A DNA stretch of 64,000 nucleotides from positions 372,001 to 436,000 of the forward strand of contig NZ_QJKM01000003.1 in NCBI RefSeq assembly GCF_003425685.1, written 5' to 3'. The notes under the pieces are model-generated. The model was not told the DNA's origin, searched no databases, and saw only the letters and a list, made by a program, of their open reading frames with translations. How positions within the stretch are numbered: position 1 is the first letter of the stretch; each line of letters starts with the position of its first letter. Shown piece after piece: positions 54,440 through 63,846 of this stretch. A program made the position numbers and the translations under genes. Source of the DNA: Rhizobium terrae (GTDB taxonomy: Bacteria > Pseudomonadota > Alphaproteobacteria > Rhizobiales > Rhizobiaceae).

Positions 54440-56569
54440 ATGGCTACTGCTGCTCAGAAGATCGTCCTGTCGTCCTCGCGCGACATCCCCTTTAACAAGC
54501 TGGTGCTCAGCCAGTCGAACGTCCGGCGCGTGAAGGCCGGCGTCTCGATCGAGGACCTGGCGGCCTCGATCGCCCGGCGCGGCCTGATCCAGAGCCTCAG
54601 CGTCGTGCCCGTCGCCGATGCCGACGGCAACGAGACCGGCATGTTCGAGGTGCCCGCCGGCGGCCGCCGCTTCCGGGCGCTGGAGATGCTGGTTAAGCAG
54701 AAGCGCCTCGCCAAAATCGCGCCGGTGCCCTGCATCGTGCGCGAGCGAGACAGCGCCATCCTCGCTGAGGAGGTCTCGCTCGCCGAGAATATCGAGCGCG
54801 CGCCGCTCCATCCCCTTGACCAGTATCGCGCCTTCCAGGACATGCGCGACAAGGGCATGAGCGAGGAAGACATCGCCGCAGCCTTCTTCGTGCCGGCCCA
54901 AGTCGTGAAGCAGCGTCTACGGCTTGCGTCCGCGTCGCCCGCGCTGCTCGACGTCTATGCCGAGGACGGCATGACGCTGGAGCAGCTCATGGCCTTCACC
55001 GTGTCGCGCGACCATGCCCGCCAGGAACAGGTCTGGGACGCGATCAAGGACGCCTGGTCGAAGGAGCCGTACCAGATCCGGCGCATGCTCACCGAGACCA
55101 CGGTGCGCGCCTCGGACAAGCGAGCGGTGTTCGTCGGCGTCAAGGCCTATGAGGCCGCCGGCGGCGTCACCATGCGCGATCTCTTCCAGTCCGACGACGG
55201 CGGCTGGTTGCAGGACGCGGGTCTGCTCGACCGCCTGGTCGCCGAGAAGCTGAAGGCCACGGCCGAGCAAGTCGCCGCTGAGGGCTGGAAGTGGATCGAG
55301 GTCGCAGTCAGCTTCCCCTTCGACGTGACGCGCGGTCTGCGCGAGCTACGGGGCGAAGCACTCGACCTCTCGGCTGACGAGCAAGCCGCAATCGAGGCAC
55401 TGAACGCCGAGATGGCCAAGCTGGAAGCCGAGTATCAGGACGCCGACGAGCTGCCGGATGAAGTCGATCAGCGGCTCGGCGAGATCGAGACGGCGCTCGC
55501 AGCCTTCGAAGCGCGACCGGTGCGCTACGAGCCCGACGAAATCGGCCGCGCGGGTGTATTCATCAGCATCACGCATGACGGCAGCCTCGACATTGATCGC
55601 GGCTATGTCCGGGCCCAGGACGAAGCACCGCTGACTCCCGACGGCGAGGCCAGCGTGGAACCCAGCACCGATGCGGCCGATCCGGTCGTACAGCGCGCCG
55701 TCATCACGATTGGCGGGCAGCCCGCCGAGGCGGAGGAGGACGAGGACGACGTCATCAAGCCGTTGCCCGATCGCCTCGTCACGGAGCTGACGGCCCATCG
55801 CACCCTGGCGCTGCGCAATGCGCTGGCCGACAATCCGCACGTCGCCATGACCGCGCTGCTGCACAAGCTGGTGTCCGACACCTTCCAGCACCGTATGTAC
55901 AAAGGCGCATTGGAGGCCTCGGTCAACCACGTCTTCTTCCCGACGCAAGACGACGCGATGAAGGACAGCCCGTCGGCTCGCGCCGTGCATGAGCGCCACG
56001 AAGGCTGGGCGAGCGACGTTCCCGCTGACGACGATGCGCTCTGGGACTGGCTGGCGGCGCTCGATGAAATGAGTCGCATGGCGCTACTGGCCCATTGCGT
56101 GAGCTACGGCGTCAACGCGCTCTACGAGAAGCCGAACCCCTATGGCGGCAACGGCGTCTCGCAGCACGGGCTGGACATGCGGCTCGGCCAGGCAGACCGG
56201 CTTGCCCGGGCCACCGGCCTCGACATGGTACGGGTCGGCTGGCGTCCAACGGTCGGCAACTATCTCGGCCGCGTCACCAAGTCCCGCATCCTCCAAGCGG
56301 TCCGCGAGGGCGCCGGGGAACAGGCCGCGCAGCTGATCGACCACCTGAAGAAGGGCGACATGGCCAAGGAGGCAGAGCGCCTGCTGGCCGACAGCGGCTG
56401 GCTGCCGGAGCCGCTGCGGCTGATCGACGATGCCGAGGCGTCCACGTCGGAGGTCGCGAGTGAAGACGGCGACGGCGCAACGCTGCCAGCCTTCCTCGTC
56501 GGTGACGACGAGACCGCGGCCGATGCTGATGCCGATGACGAAGAATGCCGCCTCGTCGCGGCCGAATAA
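54440..56569 (+). CDS. Large ParB/RepB/Spo0J family protein
   Basis: A 709-residue protein. The N-terminal ParB domain (about 10-190) has the family pattern SQSNVRRVKAGVSIEDLAAS, the CTPase/nuclease-like box VPAGGRRFRALEML, LAEEVSLAENIERAPLHPLD, and the helix-turn-helix SEEDIAAAFFVPAQVVKQRL. About 500 further residues, partly acidic, are typical of long ParB-like proteins on alphaproteobacterial plasmids and ICEs rather than chromosomal ParB. No parA is nearby, so partition itself is not assured. It ends at a strong terminator. Confidence 0.9.
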   Translation: MATAAQKIVLSSSRDIPFNKLVLSQSNVRRVKAGVSIEDLAASIARRGLIQSLSVVPVADADGNETGMFEVPAGGRRFRALEMLVKQKRLAKIAPVPCIVRERDSAILAEEVSLAENIERAPLHPLDQYRAFQDMRDKGMSEEDIAAAFFVPAQVVKQRLRLASASPALLDVYAEDGMTLEQLMAFTVSRDHARQEQVWDAIKDAWSKEPYQIRRMLTETTVRASDKRAVFVGVKAYEAAGGVTMRDLFQSDDGGWLQDAGLLDRLVAEKLKATAEQVAAEGWKWIEVAVSFPFDVTRGLRELRGEALDLSADEQAAIEALNAEMAKLEAEYQDADELPDEVDQRLGEIETALAAFEARPVRYEPDEIGRAGVFISITHDGSLDIDRGYVRAQDEAPLTPDGEASVEPSTDAADPVVQRAVITIGGQPAEAEEDEDDVIKPLPDRLVTELTAHRTLALRNALADNPHVAMTALLHKLVSDTFQHRMYKGALEASVNHVFFPTQDDAMKDSPSARAVHERHEGWASDVPADDDALWDWLAALDEMSRMALLAHCVSYGVNALYEKPNPYGGNGVSQHGLDMRLGQADRLARATGLDMVRVGWRPTVGNYLGRVTKSRILQAVREGAGEQAAQLIDHLKKGDMAKEAERLLADSGWLPEPLRLIDDAEASTSEVASEDGDGATLPAFLVGDDETAADADADDEECRLVAAE

Positions 56570-56573
56570 ACAC

Positions 56574-56609
56574 GGGACCGGAGCGTCTCTGCGCTCCGGT
56601 CCCTTTTTT
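56574..56609 (+). terminator. Rho-independent terminator of the ParB gene
   Basis: A perfect 12-bp stem (56574-56585 with 56592-56603), a 6-base loop and six T (56604-56609) begin 5 bases after the ParB stop codon. Confidence 0.93.
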
Positions 56610-56947
56610 CAAGCCAGCTTTCTGATCTGAGGCTGGACCCGCACATTGTCGATCCACAGGGCAATCCGACCATCGGCGACCAGGTCCGAGGTTTCGGCGA
56701 CAAACCGCCGGACAGCTCGTGTAGTGCTGACAAAGAACCGGTGCCTGTAGCCTGCCGCAACCGCTGCATCGGTAAATCCGTCGAGCGCCGCAAAACCCGA
56801 CGCCTCTTGGATTTCAAATTGCACGGCCCATCGCGTGCGCCGCGGTCTTACGTCATCCAGCACCTCCACGCTGATCCGATGTTTTGACCCATTTCGCACC
56901 CTGATCGGCGCTATCAATTGCTTTGGGAATGTCAGAATCTTTCCCAT
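56609..56947 (-). CDS. Hypothetical basic protein
   Basis: A 112-residue protein starting at 56947, where GGAG lies 6 bases upstream. It is basic at the N-terminus (GKILTFPKQLIAPIRVRNGS), then mixed alpha/beta (WAVQFEIQEASGFAALDGFT, YRHRFFVSTTRAVRRFVAET), ending NVRVQPQIRKLA. No family is recognised. It converges with the ParB gene, and its stop codon touches the ParB terminator T-run. The 322 bases to the helicase gene upstream contain hairpins but no other gene. Confidence 0.6.
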   Translation of the reverse strand: MGKILTFPKQLIAPIRVRNGSKHRISVEVLDDVRPRRTRWAVQFEIQEASGFAALDGFTDAAVAAGYRHRFFVSTTRAVRRFVAETSDLVADGRIALWIDNVRVQPQIRKLA

Positions 56948-57269
56948 TCGTTTCTCCATCTTCAGCGGCTTTGAGAGGAGACGGGAACCGGTGAACCGCA
57001 CAGCCGAGACCCGCCCGCGAAACTCGCGTTGGCAGGTCAGCGGCGGCCCGTTGGTTCGGGCAGTTCAGCTATTGCGGCTATTGCCGCAAGCGGTTCTTGC
57101 CGTGCTTCGCGCACAGCGACCCTGACATCATCGATATAGATCCCGGGCGAATACTTTCAAGCGCCTTCATCGAGAGAGTTCGAGGTGGACCGGGACGGTT
57201 TGAGCCCGTCCGGTCGAGAGAGAGCGCCGGGCCGGCTCTCCCTTGTCCAGCTCTCCGAGGTCTCCCTCC

Positions 57270-60200
57270 ATGCTTCATGCTCCGATCCCCGCCGCTCAGG
57301 CGGCTTCGCTTCCGCGCGTGCCGGCCGCCGCCATTCTCGCCGCCGCCGAGCGCATCCTCTCCCACCTCGAACACGGCCGCACCGTCGATGCCGCCATGCT
57401 GCGCAGCGTCATGGAGGCCGCCTTCGGCGCGTCCGACACGTCGGGCGCCTGGGACTGGAAAACCGCCTACGACGCCTGCGAGGCGGCGACCGTCCTGTTC
57501 CTGCGCAAGTACGGAAAGCCGCTTTTTCGTAGAGCCGCATCGCCAGCCTCACGGCTCTCCGCGCTGACCAAGATCGTCGGACTGCTGCCGACGCATACGC
57601 GCCGATCCGAGGAGGCGCAGGCCTTCCAGCAATTCTCGACACCGGTCCCGCTCGGTCTCGCCGCATTGACGGCGGCAACATTGAACACGGCCGACCGCGT
57701 GCTGGAGCCTTCCGCAGGGACCGGTCTGCTCGGCGTCCTTGCCGAGACCGCGAGCGCAGCGCTCATCCTCAACGAGCTGGCCGATACCCGCGCCGATCTT
57801 CTCGCCTCTCTCTTTCCGGCCGTGCCCGTCACGCGCTTCGACGCCGCCCAGATCGACGACCATCTCGATCCGGCCGCCGTGCCGAGCGTCATCATCATGA
57901 ACCCGCCATTCTCGGTGATGGCGAACGTCACGGGGCGGGTCGCCGACGCCGCGTATCGCCATATCGCCTCGGCACTCGCACGGCTTGCCGATGGCGGACG
58001 CCTCGTCGCGATCACCGGGGCCAACTTCTCGCCGGAGTTTCCGGCATGGCGGGACGCCTTCGTCCGCCTGCAGGAGCGCGGGCGCGTCGTCTTCACCGCG
58101 GCGATCGCCGGCTCGGTCTATGCCAAGCACGGCACGACCATTGAGACCCGCCTGACCGTCATCGACAAGGCGCCGGCCGACGATCCCGAGCGCTTCCCAG
58201 GCTCCGCCGGGATCGCGCCTGACGTCGCGACGCTGCTCGACTGGATCGATGCGCAGCTTCCCGCGCGCCTGCCGGTCTCGATCACGCGTCCCACCGCGAC
58301 GTCGGCCGCAACGCTGCGCACGGTGCGAGGCTATCTCGCCCGCGCGACGACAGCCCAGCCCGCCCGCCGGATCGCCCAGCTCGAAGGCGAGCCGCTCGCC
58401 TATGAGACGATAGACTGGATGCCGCCGGAGAGCGGCCGCCTGTCGGACTCGATCTATGAGGCGTATGCGCTCCAGTCGATCCGCATCGCCGGCGCGCGGC
58501 CGCACCCGACCAAGCTGGTGCAGTCCGCCGCCATGGCCTCGGTCGCGCCGCCGAAGCCGAGCTACCGGCCGACGCTGACGGCGGCGATCATCGCCGACGG
58601 CATCCTCTCCGACGCCCAGCTCGAGACGGTGATCTATGCCGGCGAGGCTCATGGCGAATATCTCGCCGGAGCCTGGACCGTCGATGAGACTGGCGATCTG
58701 GTCACCGCCGCGCGGGACGATGCCCCGAACGCGGTTCGCTTCCGCCGTGGCTTCATGCTCGGCGACGGCACCGGCACCGGCAAGGGTCGTCAGTCGGCAG
58801 GCATCATCCTCGACAATTGGCTCCAGGGACGCTGCAAGGCGGTGTGGATCTCCAAGTCTGATAAGCTGCTGGAGGACGCACAGCGCGACTGGTCGGCGCT
58901 CGGCATGGAGCGGCTTCTGGTCACGCCGCTCTCGCGCTTCCCGCAAGGGACCGCGATCCGACTGACCGAAGGCGTCCTATTCACCACCTACGCTACGCTA
59001 CGGTCCGACGACCGCGGCGAGAAGCTTTCGCGCGTCAAGCAGATCGTCGAATGGTTGGGCTCCGATTTCGACGGAGTGATCATTTTCGACGAGAGCCACG
59101 CGATGCAGAACGCCGGCGGCGGCAAGGGAGAACGGGGCGACGTGACCCCGTCGCAACAGGGCCGTGCGGGGCTCCGGCTCCAGCACGCGCTCCCGAGCGC
59201 CCGCGTAGTCTACGTCTCGGCGACCGGCGCGACCACCGTCCACAATCTCGCCTATGCCCAGCGCCTCGGCCTGTGGGGCGGTGAGGATTTCCCCTTTGCC
59301 AACCGCGCCGAATTCGTTGAGGCCGTCGACAATGGCGGCGTCGCGGCCATGGAGGTGCTGGCCCGCGACCTGCGCGCACTCGGCCTCTACACGGCGCGCT
59401 CACTCTCCTATGGCGGCGTCGAATATGAGCTGGTCGAACATCAGCTCACAGCCGAGCAGACCCGCATCTACGATGCCTATGCCGGCGCCTTCGCCATCAT
59501 CCACAACCATCTCGATGCGGCCATGCAGGCTGCGAACATCACTGGCGATACCGGCACGTTGAACCGTCAGGCGAAGTCAGCCGCACGATCAGCCTTCGAG
59601 AGCGCCAAGCAGCGATTCTTCGGCCATCTCCTGACCAGCATGAAGACGCCGACGCTTGTCCGCTCGATTGAGCGGGACCTGGCGGACGGCTATTCCGCCG
59701 TCATCCAGATCGTCTCCACCGGCGAAGCCCTGATGGAGCGCCGCCTGGCCGAAATCCCGACCGAGGAATGGAACGACGTGCGCGTGGACATCACGCCGCG
59801 TGAATATGTGTTGGACTATCTTGCCCATTCCTTCCCGGTGCAGCTCTACGAGCCGTTCTCCGACAACGAGGGCAATCTCTCATCCCGCCCCGTTTTCCGC
59901 GACGGTCAGCCCGTCGAAAGCCGAGAAGCCGTCGCTCGCCGCGATGATCTCATCGAGCGGCTGGCATCACTACCGCCCGTGCCTGGCGCGCTCGACCAAA
60001 TCGTTCAGCGCTTTGGCACGGACGTCGTCGCCGAGGTGACGGGTCGCTCGCGCCGCGTGGTGCGCAAGGGCGAGCGGCTCGCCGTGGAGAACCGGGCGGC
60101 GTCGGCCAATCTGGCCGAGGCGGCCTCGTTCATGGACGACGACAAGCGCGTCCTTATCTTCTCCGAGGCGGGCGGCACCGGACGCAGCTATCACGCTGAC

Positions 60201-61583
60201 CTCGGTGTCAGGAACCAGCGCTTGCGCATTCACTATCTGCTGGAGCCTGGATGGAAGGCCGACGCCGCGATCCAAGGACTCGGCCGTACCAACCGCACAA
60301 ATCAGGCGCAGCCGCCGCTCTTCAGGCCGGTCGCCACTGACGTGAAGGCTGAGAAGCGCTTCCTCTCTACTATCGCGCGCCGGCTCGACACGCTCGGCGC
60401 CATAACGCGCGGCCAGCGCCAGACCGGCGGCCAAGGCCTCTTCCGGCCCGAAGACAACCTTGAATCCCACTATGCGCGCGATGCGCTGCGACAGCTCTAC
60501 CTGTTGCTCGTGCGCGGGAAGGTCGAGGAATGCTCACTCGATCGCTTCGAGACCGCTACCGGCCTCAAGCTGACGGACGACAACGGCATAAAGGACGAAT
60601 TGCCGCCGATCACCACTTTCCTCAATCGCTTACTAGCGCTGACCATCGAGCTGCAGGGCATCCTATTCACCGCTTTCGAGCAGCTTTTAACGGCGAAGAT
60701 CGAGGGCGCGATCCGCAGCGGCCACTATGACGTCGGGCTGGAGACGCTGCAGGCCGAGAGCTTCGTGGTAGCCGACAGCCAGATCATCCACGTCCATCCC
60801 GGCACCGGCGCGGAGACGCGGCTCCTGACCATCACGCGCCGGGAACGCAATCGCCCCGGCAGCCTGGTCGAAGCCCTCAGCCACCTTGCCGATCCTCGTG
60901 CGCGGTTGCTCGTTAACGGTCGCTCCGGCCGCGCCGCCGTGCAAACGCCAGCACCGTCCATGATGCTCGACGATGGCGAAATCGAACGCCGCGTCTGCCT
61001 GATCCGCCCCATGGAGCAACACTATGCGCCGCTGCGCATGATGGATGAGAGCCATTGGGAGGAAGCCAATCGCGATCGTTTCGCGGACGCATGGGAGGCG
61101 GAGCTTTCCGACATCCCGGAGTTCTCCGACAGCACGATCCACATCGTCGCCGGCCTGCTGCTGCCGATCTGGAAGCGCCTGCCGGCCGAGTCGACCAGGG
61201 TATATCGGCTCCAAACCGACGCGGGCGAGCGCATCATCGGTCGCCGGGTATCGCCGGCCTTGGCCGCCAACGCCGCTTCGCAGGGGGCGAGCACGCTGAC
61301 GCCGGAACACGCATTCACCGCACTGATGGAAGGCAGCACGATCCTCGATCTCGCCGAGGGCCTCCAGCTTCGCCGCGCCCGCGTGATGAGCGCCCATCGC
61401 CTGGAACTGACTGGCTTCACAGAGGCGATGCGCGAGCGGCTGCGGGCCTATGGCCTGTTCAGCGAGATTATCTCCTGGAAGCTACGCTTCTTCGTGCCGG
61501 TCGATACCAGCGGGGCAGCGGTGCTCGCCAAGCTGCTCGATACCTACCCGGTGGCGCGCATCTCCGAACGGGAGGCCGCGTGA
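57270..61583 (+). CDS. Strawberry-notch family helicase with N-terminal methylase fold
   Basis: A 1437-residue protein. Residues about 135-300 form an adenine-methylase-like fold with VLEPSAGTGLLGVLAE (SAM motif I) and VIIMNPPFSV (NPPF, near 210). The helicase part has Walker A GDGTGTGKGRQ (about 497), TTYATLRS, DESH box IIFDESHAMQNAGG (about 607), and a C-terminal helicase lobe with IQGLGRTNRTNQAQ (about 1004). Such proteins are a hallmark of plasmid/ICE backbones; phage-encoded relatives are known as Ddr/antirestriction factors. The start at 57270 is a choice among nearby Met. The 3' end overlaps the toprim gene (TGATG). Confidence 0.9.
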   Translation: MLHAPIPAAQAASLPRVPAAAILAAAERILSHLEHGRTVDAAMLRSVMEAAFGASDTSGAWDWKTAYDACEAATVLFLRKYGKPLFRRAASPASRLSALTKIVGLLPTHTRRSEEAQAFQQFSTPVPLGLAALTAATLNTADRVLEPSAGTGLLGVLAETASAALILNELADTRADLLASLFPAVPVTRFDAAQIDDHLDPAAVPSVIIMNPPFSVMANVTGRVADAAYRHIASALARLADGGRLVAITGANFSPEFPAWRDAFVRLQERGRVVFTAAIAGSVYAKHGTTIETRLTVIDKAPADDPERFPGSAGIAPDVATLLDWIDAQLPARLPVSITRPTATSAATLRTVRGYLARATTAQPARRIAQLEGEPLAYETIDWMPPESGRLSDSIYEAYALQSIRIAGARPHPTKLVQSAAMASVAPPKPSYRPTLTAAIIADGILSDAQLETVIYAGEAHGEYLAGAWTVDETGDLVTAARDDAPNAVRFRRGFMLGDGTGTGKGRQSAGIILDNWLQGRCKAVWISKSDKLLEDAQRDWSALGMERLLVTPLSRFPQGTAIRLTEGVLFTTYATLRSDDRGEKLSRVKQIVEWLGSDFDGVIIFDESHAMQNAGGGKGERGDVTPSQQGRAGLRLQHALPSARVVYVSATGATTVHNLAYAQRLGLWGGEDFPFANRAEFVEAVDNGGVAAMEVLARDLRALGLYTARSLSYGGVEYELVEHQLTAEQTRIYDAYAGAFAIIHNHLDAAMQAANITGDTGTLNRQAKSAARSAFESAKQRFFGHLLTSMKTPTLVRSIERDLADGYSAVIQIVSTGEALMERRLAEIPTEEWNDVRVDITPREYVLDYLAHSFPVQLYEPFSDNEGNLSSRPVFRDGQPVESREAVARRDDLIERLASLPPVPGALDQIVQRFGTDVVAEVTGRSRRVVRKGERLAVENRAASANLAEAASFMDDDKRVLIFSEAGGTGRSYHADLGVRNQRLRIHYLLEPGWKADAAIQGLGRTNRTNQAQPPLFRPVATDVKAEKRFLSTIARRLDTLGAITRGQRQTGGQGLFRPEDNLESHYARDALRQLYLLLVRGKVEECSLDRFETATGLKLTDDNGIKDELPPITTFLNRLLALTIELQGILFTAFEQLLTAKIEGAIRSGHYDVGLETLQAESFVVADSQIIHVHPGTGAETRLLTITRRERNRPGSLVEALSHLADPRARLLVNGRSGRAAVQTPAPSMMLDDGEIERRVCLIRPMEQHYAPLRMMDESHWEEANRDRFADAWEAELSDIPEFSDSTIHIVAGLLLPIWKRLPAESTRVYRLQTDAGERIIGRRVSPALAANAASQGASTLTPEHAFTALMEGSTILDLAEGLQLRRARVMSAHRLELTGFTEAMRERLRAYGLFSEIISWKLRFFVPVDTSGAAVLAKLLDTYPVARISEREAA

Positions 61584-62617
61584 TGCCCCGACACGATGCA
61601 TCCGATCTCGCGCAGCGTCTCGGTCGACAGGCCGAGGCGGCATGCCGCCATTACCTGTCCAGCGGGCGGCGCGAGGGCAGCTACTGGCTCGTCGGCGACG
61701 TGCGTAACACCCCGGGCCGCTCGATGTACGTACGGCTCAAGGACTCTCCGAAAGGGCCGGCAGGAAAATGGACCGATGCCGCGACTGGCGAGCATGGCGA
61801 CCTTCTCGATGTGATCCGCGAGAGCTGCGGGCTCATCGACTTCAAGGACGTCGCCGACGAGGCGCGAACCTTCCTCAGCATGCCACTACCCGACCTAGGG
61901 CCGGCAAATCCACGTCAGGCACCGGCGCCACACGGTTCACCCGAGGCGGCCCGCCGCCTGTTCGGTATGTCGCAGCCTATCATAGGCTCGCTCGTACAAT
62001 CGTATTTACGCGAACGCGGCATTACGGATTTACGTGAAACCGGAAATCTCCACTTCCACCCGCGCTGCTACTATCGGTCCGACGAGCATTCGCCAACCGA
62101 GACCTGGCCCGCCATGATCGCCGCCGTCACCGATCTCCGCAACAGGATCACCGGGGCGCATCGTACCTGGCTCGACCCGCAACGCCGCGACAAGGCACCA
62201 CTCGATACACCGCGGCGAGCCATGGGAGACCTACTCGGCAACGCGGTACGATTCGGGTCCGGTAGCGAGGTGATGGCGGCCGGCGAAGGGATCGAGACCG
62301 TGCTGTCCGTCCGACAGGTCTTGCCCACCATGCCGATGATGGCCGCTCTCTCCGCAGCCCATCTCGCCGCCATCCTGTTCCCTGATACGCTGCGGCGGCT
62401 CTATATCCTGCGCGACGACGATCCGGCCGGCGACGGCGCACGCGACAGCCTCATCGAACGGGCGAACGCGGTTGGGATCGAGGCGATCGTCATCTCGCCC
62501 CAGCTCGGCGACTTCAACGAGGATCTCCGCACCCTCGGCATTGACGCGCTCAGAAGTCAGACCCGGATGCAGATCGGACCGCAGGACGTCGATCGATTCA
62601 TGGCGCTCACGGCATAG
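61583..62617 (+). CDS. Toprim domain protein (primase-like)
   Basis: A 344-residue protein. The N-terminal part (SDLAQRLGRQAEAACRHYLS, GKWTDAATGEHGDLLDVIRE) resembles a primase zinc-binding-like domain without a clear Cys cluster; TWLDPQRRDKAPLDTPRRAM is the DUF7146-like part; and the toprim domain has AAGEGIETVLSVRQ and LYILRDDDPAGDGARD with Glu and Asp-x-Asp. It may prime replication of transferred DNA (inference). GGAGG lies 7 bases before the ATG. It is coupled to the helicase gene. Confidence 0.88.
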   Translation: MPRHDASDLAQRLGRQAEAACRHYLSSGRREGSYWLVGDVRNTPGRSMYVRLKDSPKGPAGKWTDAATGEHGDLLDVIRESCGLIDFKDVADEARTFLSMPLPDLGPANPRQAPAPHGSPEAARRLFGMSQPIIGSLVQSYLRERGITDLRETGNLHFHPRCYYRSDEHSPTETWPAMIAAVTDLRNRITGAHRTWLDPQRRDKAPLDTPRRAMGDLLGNAVRFGSGSEVMAAGEGIETVLSVRQVLPTMPMMAALSAAHLAAILFPDTLRRLYILRDDDPAGDGARDSLIERANAVGIEAIVISPQLGDFNEDLRTLGIDALRSQTRMQIGPQDVDRFMALTA

Positions 62618-62915
62618 CCAGCAGGGAGGAAGGTGGCGGCGGAGCCGCCATGCCCGTCTGGATGCCCCAGAGGGCCGCGCCTCGGCCTTCGAGAGGGCGA
62701 TCGGCCCACAGTCGGGCCGGCCCGGCAATGTCGGCGGCCGACTATTTTCCGGCGGCGCGTACCGCGCCTTTCCATCGCGAGGCAAAATAGCCGTCCTTCG
62801 CCATCCTCCGCTGCGCTTCGGCCCTGCGCTGCGCTCCGGGTGCAAGGCCGTCCCGACGGTGGGCTTCGTCGCCATGAAGGCCGCGACGGTCGCGGTCCTA
62901 CCGACGGAGCATCCC
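62618..62915. other. Intergenic, GC-rich region before the DUF2493 gene
   Basis: This 298-base stretch holds a GGCGGC/GCCGCC hairpin at 62636-62650 without a T-run, and dense short palindromes between about 62680 and 62750. A reading frame passes through it into the DUF2493 gene, but its composition is non-coding in character. Confidence 0.5.
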
Positions 62916-63839
62916 ATGAACGCGCATGACGACTTCGAACCGCACCATGAATCCTCACCCACCGACCACGTCCTCAACGAACTTCAGCTCCACGGCTACC
63001 GGCCCTTCGCCGATGAACCGGATCAGCGGCTCCTCCCGGACGGCAATGCAGTCGCGGGCGCCGTCGCCGACATCTTCGACGCCCTGATCGTCACGCTGGA
63101 GGACACCCGCCTTGAACCCGACCTCGACGATCTCCTCTGGTCGACCGTCAACCTCTTCCACCGTGCCGTAGAGCGGATCGGACGCGAGCTTGACGACAAC
63201 GAGCAAGGGCAACGTCGCGGACAACGCGCACAAGATGGGAGCGAGGTGAAATCGGTCGAACTTGAGCGCATGATCGCCGAGGGCCAAACGCTTATCGAAC
63301 GCCAGAACGCCTTCGAACTGATACGCGATCAAGCCGCCGAACAATACGAACGCCATGTCGGCAAGCCTTGGCTTCCGCGCAGCGGATCGAAGGTCAACCA
63401 TCGCAATCTCACCTCAGCGATGATCGACAGTCGCGACTTCCTGATGGCGAAGAAGCGGGCTGAGCAGGAAATCCTTCTGCCACCAGGCCCGAAAATCGTC
63501 GTCACCGGCGGACTCGACTTCAACGATCACCGACTGATTTGGGCCAAGCTCGACCAAGTGCAGGAAAAGCATCCCGACATGGTCCTCCTTCACGGCAAGT
63601 CGCCGAAGGGCGCGGAGAAGATCGCCTCGCTCTGGGCTAAAAGCCGCAACGTGCCGCAGATCGGCTTTGCGCCCGACTGGACGAAGCACGGCCGCGCCGC
63701 GCCCTTCAAGCGCAACGACGTCATGCTGGAGATCGTGCCGAAGGGCGTGATGCACTTCCCCGGCACGGGCATCAACGACAACCTCGCCGACAAGGCCAAG
63801 AAGCTCGGCATCCCCGTCTGGAAGTTCGGCGGCGCGTAA
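62916..63839 (+). CDS. DUF2493 (SLOG-like) domain protein
   Basis: A 307-residue protein. The N-terminal 190 residues are an acidic helical region (HVLNELQLHGYRPFADEPDQ, VAGAVADIFDALIVTLEDTR). The C-terminal DUF2493/YspA Rossmann-like domain (about 195-307) has KIVVTGGLDFNDHRLIWAKL, MVLLHGKSPKGAEKIASLWA, GFAPDWTKHGRAAPFKRND and FPGTGINDNLADKAKKLGIP. SLOG folds bind nucleotide-type ligands. ATG 62916 has GGAG 6 bases upstream. Confidence 0.88.
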   Translation: MNAHDDFEPHHESSPTDHVLNELQLHGYRPFADEPDQRLLPDGNAVAGAVADIFDALIVTLEDTRLEPDLDDLLWSTVNLFHRAVERIGRELDDNEQGQRRGQRAQDGSEVKSVELERMIAEGQTLIERQNAFELIRDQAAEQYERHVGKPWLPRSGSKVNHRNLTSAMIDSRDFLMAKKRAEQEILLPPGPKIVVTGGLDFNDHRLIWAKLDQVQEKHPDMVLLHGKSPKGAEKIASLWAKSRNVPQIGFAPDWTKHGRAAPFKRNDVMLEIVPKGVMHFPGTGINDNLADKAKKLGIPVWKFGGA

Positions 63840-63846
63840 GCGCCGT

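Noticed and set aside
54300..54440. Centromere-like parS or replication origin near the ParB gene
   Set aside because: The repeats there form RNA-like hairpins rather than iterated parS palindromes, and no replication initiator gene is present.
57549..58946. Long open frame on the minus strand inside the strawberry-notch gene
   Set aside because: It lies wholly antisense to a gene with clear methylase and helicase motifs and is Arg/Gly/Asp-rich as expected of a shadow in GC-rich DNA.
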